Source of the DNA: Acidimicrobiia bacterium
GTDB lineage: Bacteria; Actinomycetota; Acidimicrobiia; Spongiisociales; UBA5794
Length of the DNA: 12,733 nucleotides
Direction: 5' to 3'
NCBI GenBank assembly: GCA_013001485.1
Contig: JABDMN010000331.1
Location: 1-12,733, forward strand
Shown: piece by piece, positions 7,901 through 11,714 of the stretch
How the letters are laid out: each line of letters opens with the position of its first letter
How positions within the stretch are numbered: the first letter of the stretch is position 1
Program-made: the position numbers and the translations under genes
Notes under the pieces: generated by a model
What the model was told of the DNA's origin: nothing
The model's input: the letters and a program-made list of their open reading frames with translations, nothing else
The model's database searches: none

Positions 7901-10785
7901 TGGATCGAGCCGTTCGGGGAGTCGTTCGGCCGAATATTGAAGGTTATGGACGACGGGCTGCCGAGGGTGGCCCCCCCCGTGGGGTTGGACAGGTTGAACG
8001 CGAAAGACTCGACATCGGGCTCGTATTCCGCGTCGTCGATGATCGCGATCGGGATGTTGACGAAGTAACCCTCGCCGCAGGAGTATTGTCGGTCGCAGCC
8101 CTGCTGATCCGCGAACTCGAGCGTACCGCTCACGCCCGTGAAGTCGGCACCGTCGAGGGCGGTTCCGTCGGCCGTGGCATAGTCCACCGATACCGCCCCG
8201 TCTCTTCCCTGTCGCCGCTGGACCGCAGCGGTGATGGTCCCGATGTCCTCGTCGAACTCGTAGGTCCAGCTCGTGACGATGAACTCGCCGGGATACAGGG
8301 TGTCATCGTCGATAATCTGCTGGGTGGCGCTCGTCTGGTACCCGAGCTCCGCGCCCCCGGTCGGGTTCGAGATGGTGACGAAATACGTCTCGTCGGGCTC
8401 TTCTTCCGTGTCGTCGATTATCGTGACGAAGATCTCTTTGTCGGCAGTGTCACCATCGGGCCAGGTGACGGTTCCGGTCTGCGCGACGAAGTCGATGCCG
8501 GCCGTGGCCGTGCCGCTCGTGACGGCATAGTCGACCGTCACGACCCCGTTGGACCCGTCGTACCGGCTAAAGGTGAGGGGGCCACCCAGTGCTCCGTCGT
8601 ACTCCTGATCGATAAAGTCCCCGTAGATCTCGATGACGCCGGCAAAGCCGCCGTCGTTGTCGAGAATCGTCACCGAGGCGAGATAGTTGTCCGCGATGCC
8701 GTTGGCAGGGCTGATCTCGACAGCAAACCTCTCATCGCGCTCGCCTAGCACATCATCGATGATCGGGATAGTGACCTGCTTGTTGGCCGTGTCGCCTTCG
8801 CCGAACTGGATGATGGTCGACAGCTCCGTATAGTCAAGGCCCGGTGTCGCCTCGTAGCCTCCGTATCCGAAGACCGTAGTGACGCCGACGACCTCGCAGT
8901 CCTGTGCCGCCCCGGTACGGGATACGACCAGGGAAACCGCGCCGTCGCCTTCTCCGACAGTCTTCTCGAGCTCGATCGAGACCGAACCCGGGTCCGGGAT
9001 CGTGGTATCGGCCGGGTCATAATAGATCTGAACCTGGTGGGTGTCCGCCGCGGTGTAGGCACCCGCCGGGCTGTGGAGCTCGATCGTGAAATGGTCGGAG
9101 TACTCCTGGTATATGTCGTCGAGCAGTGTGATGCTAACCGCCTTGTCGGCGTAGTCGCCGTCCGCCCATTCGAGCAGAGTCGTCACGTCCTGATAGTCGC
9201 ACCCTTCACCGGCACCGATCGGGGAGTAGTAGTCGGCCTTCCAGCCGACGCGGACCTGCACGCTGACGGGTCCCGTAGCACCACCGGTGCGGCGCACAGG
9301 GATCATGATCGTCCCGGCATTCTCGTCCCAGGAGGATCCCTGTTGTTTGAAGCTCAGTACCCCGCCGGATCCCCCGCCCGCGCTGTCGAAGCGCGCAATC
9401 GGGTCCTCACTCCAGCTGCCCCCGAAGGGCCGCCGTCCGGCAATCACGAGACGTCCGTCGGCCTGCCGCAGGAGCAGGTTCGCCTCGGCCTGCGATACTT
9501 CCCCCGAGTCTCCGAAATCGGCGATGGCGGCCCCGCCGTCACCGAAGCTCGTGTCCGTACTGCCGTCGGCGTTCAGGCGGGCGAGGAACATGTCCCGCGC
9601 CATGCTGAAGTCGTCCGGCTGGAAGCCGCCCGCGAACACGATCTTGTTGTCGGGTTCCACGACGACGCTAAATGCGGTGTCGTATGAAGAATCCGGATTC
9701 AGCTCGGGCGTAATCGTGCCGTCGCCGTCGAAGCCCGTGTCCAGGCTGCCGTCGGTATTGAGGAGGGCCAGTGCCGGCCGGTAGTTGCCGCCGGTCCATG
9801 TCCTTCCGAGCAGAACGAGCTTGTTGTCGGAACGCACGGCAATCGAGAAGCCGTCGGTGGACTGGTTGCCGAAATTCACGACAGCGATGCCGTCCGTGCC
9901 AAAGCCCGCGTCGAGGTCTCCGCCCGTCGTCAGCCGATAGGCCACCAGGGTCTGCTGGCCCGCCCCGCCCGGGCCGTGACCAACGGCGACGAGCGCGCCG
10001 GTCGAGTCTTGAGTGAGAGCGGCCACTGACTCGGTCGAGAACGGCCCGAAGGAGACGAGGGTCTCGCCGTTGGTGCCGAAGGTGGTGTCGAACGCACCGT
10101 TCGTATCGAAACGGGCGAAGATCACATCCTGGTCGCCGTTTCGGTCCGTGATGCCGGCGACCACCAGGCTGCCGTTCGCCTGCCGGACAATGCCGGTGGC
10201 CCGGTCGACATACGATCCTCCGGTATCGCGGACGACGACGCCGTCGGTGCCGAACGTCATGTCGCGGGACCCGTCCGGGTTCAGCCGCGCGAACACCATA
10301 TCTGACTCGAACGTGTCGGTATTGTCGATGGTCTCGCCGGCGACAGCGATGTTGCCGTCCGGCTGCACGATCATGGCGAATACATAGTCGTTGGATCCGC
10401 CGAACTCAGTCGGGACGACGTCGATCGCCGCCCAGCCGTCGCCGTCAAAGCTGGTGTCCAGGGAGCCGTCCGTATTCAGGCGCAGGACCAGGAGGTTTTC
10501 GGAGTAATTCCCGTCGGCGTTCGGGCTCCACACCGATCCGCCGAGCAGGAGCTTGCCGTCGTCCTGCTGTGCGATGGCATAGAACTGCGCGGACTGAGCA
10601 CTGCCGAACGCGTCCTGGACAGTGATCTGCGCCCGGCCGCCTTCACCGAAAGTCGGATCGAGTTCGCCCGGCGCCGCCACCGACGCCCCCGCGGCTAGCA
10701 GGGCTATCGCAATGGTGACTAGATGCCGTCTGAATATCGATATAGAGACAAATCCGGGAACTGCGCAAGTTGCGGCTAGTTTCAT
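1384..10785 (-). CDS. Giant exported delta-60/Calx-beta protein fused to an outer-membrane barrel
   Basis: 3133 residues without interruption. Layout: signal peptide 1-38 (RRHLVTIAIALLAAGASVAA, then PG); seven delta-60 repeats (DUF5122 type) 40-475, each ending in a motif like LNTDGSLDTSFDGDG, probably a seven-bladed beta-propeller; about 20 Calx-beta domains 477-2785 of about 115 residues; a 99-residue Ig-like domain 2786-2884 (GEYSINGGPF motif); a GGGG-hydrophobic-Arg segment and a second signal-like segment 2895-2938; an OmpA-like 8-strand barrel of 195 residues to the end. The Calx-beta consensus (VSVDYAT, DFTATSGTLTWADGD, IIDD..E.DE.F, NPTGGA.LG, TVTI.DDD) is rich in acidic Ca2+ ligands. 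Likely role: Ca2+-stiffened surface filament or adhesin (inference). Cysteines are few: repeats 1, 2 and 4 carry one, one and two. The start at 10785 has AGGGAG eight bases upstream; the earlier ATG at 10821 lies inside the riboswitch. The C-terminus (WRMDWPSR) lacks the usual terminal aromatic residue of barrels. Confidence 0.93.
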   Translation of the reverse strand: MKLAATCAVPGFVSISIFRRHLVTIAIALLAAGASVAAPGELDPTFGEGGRAQITVQDAFGSAQSAQFYAIAQQDDGKLLLGGSVWSPNADGNYSENLLVLRLNTDGSLDTSFDGDGWAAIDVVPTEFGGSNDYVFAMIVQPDGNIAVAGETIDNTDTFESDMVFARLNPDGSRDMTFGTDGVVVRDTGGSYVDRATGIVRQANGSLVVAGITDRNGDQDVIFARFDTNGAFDTTFGTNGETLVSFGPFSTESVAALTQDSTGALVAVGHGPGGAGQQTLVAYRLTTGGDLDAGFGTDGIAVVNFGNQSTDGFSIAVRSDNKLVLLGRTWTGGNYRPALALLNTDGSLDTGFDGDGTITPELNPDSSYDTAFSVVVEPDNKIVFAGGFQPDDFSMARDMFLARLNADGSTDTSFGDGGAAIADFGDSGEVSQAEANLLLRQADGRLVIAGRRPFGGSWSEDPIARFDSAGGGSGGVLSFKQQGSSWDENAGTIMIPVRRTGGATGPVSVQVRVGWKADYYSPIGAGEGCDYQDVTTLLEWADGDYADKAVSITLLDDIYQEYSDHFTIELHSPAGAYTAADTHQVQIYYDPADTTIPDPGSVSIELEKTVGEGDGAVSLVVSRTGAAQDCEVVGVTTVFGYGGYEATPGLDYTELSTIIQFGEGDTANKQVTIPIIDDVLGERDERFAVEISPANGIADNYLASVTILDNDGGFAGVIEIYGDFIDQEYDGALGGPLTFSRYDGSNGVVTVDYAVTSGTATAGIDFVAQTGTVTWPDGDTADKEIFVTIIDDTEEEPDETYFVTISNPTGGAELGYQTSATQQIIDDDTLYPGEFIVTSWTYEFDEDIGTITAAVQRRQGRDGAVSVDYATADGTALDGADFTGVSGTLEFADQQGCDRQYSCGEGYFVNIPIAIIDDAEYEPDVESFAFNLSNPTGGATLGSPSSITFNIRPNDSPNGSIQMVVPDVAFDETAGTVAVQATRTGGSQGIVSIDYLITGSGATPDVDFQATDGTLTWVDGETGPKDILIEILDDAIVDPYESVYIRLQNATGGAILEPEQYSFLRILDDESLPGTLFFYSPTDVAEGADNAILYVYRDSGTAGTVSVDYATVSDSAVEPDDFTATSGTLTWPNGDNDFRQVLVPIVDDALTEPTESFSIVFSSPTGGLLVPENTATINIIDDDNPGVISMSLTSVAVAESATTLNITATRSVGAFGAVSVSYSTSDGTAQAGPDYTAASGTLSWNTNDMEPQAFSITILDDAIEEDDEDFAVTLSDPTGGATLGAATTTVTIEDDDANPGTILFTVASRAVSEAAATVQIDVERFGGSLGEVTVDYATEEGTASEGDDYAATSGTLTWVDGERDTRSFSVPIVNDTAEEGSESFTVTLSNPTGGALLGVPATEIVTIENDDAANGVLDFSVSEVTVTEGGDVTLTVERTGGSYGAVSVDYQTLNRSAMAPDDYTAASGTLDWADDDTTTRSITITTIDDATDEPAEEFDVLLSNPTGGARTGAGFAVVTLEDNDLGPTGTLGLFRVAATVGELSSSVTISVTRTEGASGPATVDFVTQDDTAAAGEDYVATSGTLSWEDFDDNARSITIPLTDDTVDEPDETFFIVLSNATGASLDLAADTATITIVDDDLPPVPGTLAVTGETSVSEAVGPIIYTFSRTGGVDGEVGISYTTTSGTATAGEDFSAESGILTWTDGDGASKTVTVTIFDDAVDEPHERFSMDISNPTGDASLGNASLTTLILDNDVSGPGTLSIAGGVSVFETVGTAVLAVSRVNGFDGPVSVDYATSPDTALEGSDFTAVTGTLTWADGDGDDKFISVPIINDDLEEGYESFDVIVSNPSGGADIGLAIGVVNIQDDDVPGTLAFTEGVASVDETAGTLTVRVSRSIGDRGAVSVDYATASGSATEGADFTGTSGTLTWGDRDSSTKSFEIPIIDDAAGEFEEDFTVVLTNPTGGASLGNALLTVTIISDEIPVPGTVRMVAPAVNVDETAGTIDVQVERIVGSDGEVSIDYVTQAGSATTADFSLVSGTLTWADGDTANKAITVGITDDTAFEADEQFSVNLSNPQGGVILAEASTVVTILSDDAPVPGTIAIAEATASVNETAGTVTLSVTRTSGSDGVVGVSYATSAGSATGGSDFTATSGTLSWADGESATKTIVVPILDDADYELEETFSVTLSAVTGGAGLGADTTTVTIINDDPAQQGRIEMASATASVDEAAGSVSITVNRVSGSDQAVSVGYTTAQDSAIEGVDFTGASGTLDWADGDSAAKTIVVPILDDGDFELDETFSVVLSNVTGGAALGGDTTTVTIASDDAGIPGTIGLTETAVSIDETAGTVTLNVTRTVGADDTVSVDYATAPDTASAADFTTTGGTLTWGNADSAPKTITVPIIDDALYEADETFTVTLSGVTGGATLGPDVATVTILSADPPQPGTLAMSAASVTVDETAGAVTLTVTRTGGADLEVGVSYATATGTATDADFTASNGTLAWADGDSAPKSITVPIIDDTAFEADEAFSVSLANPTGEAILGADTTTVTIVSDDAPQRGTINLAQAAATIDETAGTVTLTVTRTGGTDGAVGVSYATAAGTAGLGDFTATSGTLTWADGDTTEQTITVPITDDPLVEAEEAFAVTLSNPTGGAALGTATTTVTIIDDDIFTVPGVISLTVSNVTVNETDGTVSITVTRTDGLGGAVDVEFATASGTATEGEDFEALSGILSWLAGEGGSKTITVVLTDDLVAEDNETFTLVLSTPSGGATLGTSTVTITIVSEDIPPDTEPDPFEFVAVGDIPPLAEVVSNEFTVTGIDAPSSISIEEGEYSINGGPFTIEDGFVEDGATISIRVIAAGTYETTVQATLTIGGVSATFLVTTRPETTGIVVQAEGGGGAFGLLELLLGVMALGARIHPRAALAGVLAGCLVLAPVARADDTELYVGAGIGQSSVGVSSEEARRRVEAATGDTVSSMSFDETDASLHLRIGYAFSPYVAIEAAYHQFGDTNSEVVAEVLDPQAFVEAMADAFPSNVHGPAVLARLSWPFADRWAAHFRAGVILWEAEVDERIVSGGTGQFRATRDGEDLLWGAAVGWDASERLSVTLEFTQAQLDDDVRTVELGVTWRMDWPSR
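1972..2103 (-). other. GlyGly-CTERM-like signal followed by an internal signal peptide
   Basis: Residues 2895-2938 of the giant protein. First comes GGGG, a hydrophobic run (FGLLELLLGVMALGA) and Arg, the pattern of GlyGly-CTERM sorting signals recognised by rhombosortase. This is followed directly by IHPR and a second hydrophobic stretch (AALAGVLAGCLVLAPVARA) that ends like a signal peptidase I site before DD. Met2910 (ATG at 2056-2058) would give a 29-residue classical signal peptide and a 224-residue free barrel protein, but I see no convincing Shine-Dalgarno before it. The arrangement looks like two genes joined end to end. Confidence 0.65.
2431..9357 (-). repeat. Tandem array of about 20 Calx-beta repeats
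   Basis: By eye I count 20 units with a period of about 115 residues (346 nt). Units 1-6 (N-terminal side, high coordinates) are divergent: units 1 and 2 have altered cores, and unit 4 carries an insertion with two cysteines around GCDRQYSCGEG. Units 12-19 are much more alike and nearly share the phrase SGTLTWADGDS.PKTITVPIIDD. Units 14, 17, 18 and 19 have a one-residue shorter loop before DF (TTADF, SAADF, TDADF, GLGDF) than units such as 13 (TEGADF). The pattern suggests recent expansion towards the 3' end. Such DNA is prone to copy-number change and assembly collapse. Confidence 0.9.
9361..10668 (-). repeat. Seven delta-60 (DUF5122-type) repeats
   Basis: Residues 40-475 contain seven units of about 55-70 residues. 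The first strand carries ELDPTFGEGG. Six further copies of the LN.DGS.D..FG.DG motif end near residues 117, 182, 240, 299, 356 and 418, and the array closes with PIARFDSAGGG. Each unit has a core like A.A.Q.DGK.L..G. The opening motif could complete the last blade, as in closed beta-propellers. Confidence 0.85.
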
Positions 10786-10793
10786 GAGTGTCA

Positions 10794-10799
10794 CTCCCT
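10794..10799 (-). promoter_or_regulatory. Shine-Dalgarno of the giant gene
   Basis: AGGGAG lies eight bases before the ATG at 10785, which settles the start. The GGGAG core is complementary to CUCCC at 10868-10872 in the loop of the riboswitch P3 arm. GAGT here can also pair with ACTC just before the ATG. Confidence 0.8.
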
Positions 10800-10816
10800 G
10801 TTCGAAGCGCCCAATC

Positions 10817-10929
10817 AGCATTTCGGCAGCCCGGCGATCTTGAGTCCTGCACGACAGAACATCGTGGGGGAGGCGAGGACCCGCGGCTTTGCGTCTCCAG
10901 CTTTCGCTGGATTTGCCTTTAACAGTGCT
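10817..10929 (-). promoter_or_regulatory. Cyclic-di-GMP-I (GEMM-I) riboswitch
   Basis: Read on the minus strand, the conserved GEMM-I parts occur in order. GGCAAATCC is at 10917-10909. A CCAGC-GAAA-GCTGG hairpin with the GNRA tetraloop spans 10910-10897. GACGCAAAGCC is at 10895-10885. The P3 arm pairs GGGTCC with GGACTC (10842-10847) and has an inner CACGA/TCGTG hairpin. GATCGCCGGGCTGCCG at 10839-10824 closes the core. A short P1 pairs AGCA with TGCT. By-eye alignment to the V. cholerae Vc2 aptamer puts G at the ligand-specifying position 20 (10916), A at 47 (10889) and C at 92 (10826), which favours c-di-GMP over cGAMP. The platform between the aptamer and the ATG is about 31 nt with no U-run, so control is more likely at translation than by termination. 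Confidence 0.92.
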
Positions 10930-10931
10930 CA

Positions 10932-10960
10932 GCTTGATCTGAGAAGACCAGGTCCGTCAA
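10932..10960 (-). promoter_or_regulatory. Weak candidate promoter for the riboswitch transcript
   Basis: TTGACG (10960-10955) is a good -35 hexamer. A 17-base spacer leads to TCAAGC (10937-10932), a poor -10. The predicted start would fall at the 5' edge of the aptamer, which is the expected place. The weak -10 means an activator or another sigma factor may be needed, or the promoter lies elsewhere. Confidence 0.3.
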
Positions 10961-11183
10961 TTCTGGGTTGTACTTAGAGTCTGCTTTGGAAACCGGAAGC
11001 GGACCTTTCGCAGCCTCTAGCGGTTCTGGGGCTATTCGCGACTTTCACTGTTGTACAAACGCGGAAGTCTGGATGCTCAGAATTGCTCAGCCTATTGAAT
11101 ACCAACAAACCTCCACGACCAGAGCGGACTCCAGTCATTTTGCCTATCCGCGGATTACTGGCTGCGCTGCCCGCGCCAGGCGG
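10961..11183. other. Intergenic stretch with no recognised feature
   Basis: I see no gene, RNA or repeat here. Open frames on the plus strand that cross this stretch have no recognisable protein content or ribosome binding site. It may hold upstream control sites for the riboswitch transcript. Confidence 0.4.
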
Positions 11184-11318
11184 TTACATCGGGCCGGCAG
11201 GCCCTTTTGGTCCAAGCGGTCCTTGTCGGCCCTCCAGGACATTTGGAATCAGCGTGACACTGAGGTGACTATTGCCAGGAATTTCAAGCATCGTGGGTAA
11301 GAGCGACCATGACCTCAT
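11184..11318 (-). CDS. Small collagen-like open frame (doubtful)
   Basis: A 44-residue frame ends in five consecutive Gly-X-Y triplets (GRQGPLGPKGPAGPM) followed by a TAA stop. The part before it (SHLSVTLIPNVLEG) reads like plausible protein. AGGGAG lies just before the ATG but only three bases away, which is too close to be ideal. The first residues overlap the IS3 remnant on the other strand. It may be a real small protein, the broken tail of a collagen-like gene, or chance in GC-rich DNA. Confidence 0.2.
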   Translation of the reverse strand: MRSWSLLPTMLEIPGNSHLSVTLIPNVLEGRQGPLGPKGPAGPM

Positions 11319-11429
11319 GGTCTCCCTCAGCGAGTGACACACTTGCTAGAGCCGACTGGGAACATCCCGCCGAACGAGTTCGAGGCAGCCCATTACGAGC
11401 AGGAAAGCGGTCAGGCTATGGCGGCCTGA
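11313..11429 (+). pseudogene. C-terminal remnant of an IS3-family transposase
   Basis: The frame reads LLEPTGNIPPNEFEAAHYEQ, then ESGQAMAA and a stop at 11427-11429. The LLEP.GNIPP.E.EA.YY.Q pattern is the hallmark end of the integrase (OrfB) protein of many IS3-family elements. Only about 30 recognisable residues remain. Upstream the frame is closed by a TGA at 11310, and the residues before LLEP do not fit the family, so the rest has been deleted or frameshifted. The right inverted repeat follows 12 bases after the stop, as in intact elements. The element is inactive. Confidence 0.75.
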
Positions 11430-11440
11430 CTCACACAAAA

Positions 11441-11468
11441 GTGGCTCCGGAATACCCGGGGCGGTTCA
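11441..11468 (+). mobile_element. Right inverted repeat of the IS3-family remnant
   Basis: GTGGCTCCGGAATACCCGGG continues as GCGGTTCA. Read from the other strand this is TGAACCGCCCCGGG..TCCGGAG, a terminal repeat typical of a group of IS3-family elements. No matching left end is visible in the window, so only the 3' end survives. The flanking GCGCCCAAAGGGCG (11475-11490 region) is itself nearly palindromic. Confidence 0.7.
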
Positions 11469-11605
11469 CGCAGTGCGCCCAAAGGGCGAGCGAAGCGAGT
11501 CCATTCTGCCCCTGGCCACCAATTTCTCAGCGACTTGCGACGTCTCCAAATTCTTCATCAAGGCCTTAGGACGAGCTTTGCGTAATTTTGCGTGGCCCCG
11601 AACTT
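11469..11605. other. Junction between IS remnant and rarD remnant
   Basis: No gene is supported. A 30-residue minus-strand frame (11466-11558) ends exactly in the IS inverted repeat and has no recognised family. Copy B of the terminal direct repeat lies at 11577-11595, about 10 bp from the broken end of the rarD-like fragment. Confidence 0.4.
11577..11595. repeat. Short direct repeat, copy B
   Basis: TTTGCGTAATTTTGCGTGG matches positions 21-39 except for one missing G after TTGCGT. It sits at the breakpoint of the rarD-like fragment, which makes a role as an insertion or deletion scar more plausible than chance alone. Confidence 0.4.
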
Positions 11606-11698
11606 TCACTGGACCCATTTGAAGTAGACCGGCAAGACTCTCCAAAGCAGGTAGCAGATCAGCCCGGCCATGACGCCGTTGCGTACATTGGGATTGGT
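11606..11698 (-). pseudogene. 5' fragment of a RarD-like (EamA/DMT) transporter gene
   Basis: Thirty residues (ending RNGVMAGLICYLLWRVLPVYFKWVQ) match the first transmembrane helix of RarD proteins, which read R.GV...L.AY..WG..P.YFK. The frame then stops with TGA, and nothing resembling the remaining 260 or so residues of a ten-helix EamA/RarD permease follows. The normal ATG at the start appears lost: ACC stands where Met would be expected before NPNVRNG, and the Gly after the conserved Trp is Arg. It follows the efflux gene by 16 bases, so it may once have been its downstream neighbour. It cannot make a working transporter. Confidence 0.6.
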
Positions 11699-11714
11699 AC
11701 CGATAGTTGGCGCC

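Noticed and set aside
7606..8748. 380-residue plus-strand frame opposite Calx-beta units
   Set aside because: Antisense shadow of the repeats, made of Arg/Gly/Val/Asp runs without recognisable domains.
1384..10785. Type I secretion (RTX/LapA-like) substrate
   Set aside because: The protein has an N-terminal Sec signal and a C-terminal barrel. No glycine-rich nonapeptide repeats, no C-terminal secretion signal and no ABC exporter genes are visible.
10785..10821. Upstream ATG at 10821 as start of the giant protein
   Set aside because: It lies in the 3' part of the riboswitch aptamer and has no Shine-Dalgarno. The ATG at 10785 has AGGGAG at the right distance and gives a better signal peptide.
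11469..11530. Possible tRNA 3' end (GGCCACCA near 11510-11520) as an integration site
   Set aside because: No T-arm consensus or acceptor pairing could be built around it.
11466..11558. 30-residue minus-strand frame ending RMDSLRSPFGRTA
   Set aside because: Ends within the IS inverted repeat, no ribosome site, and no family recognised. Probably chance.
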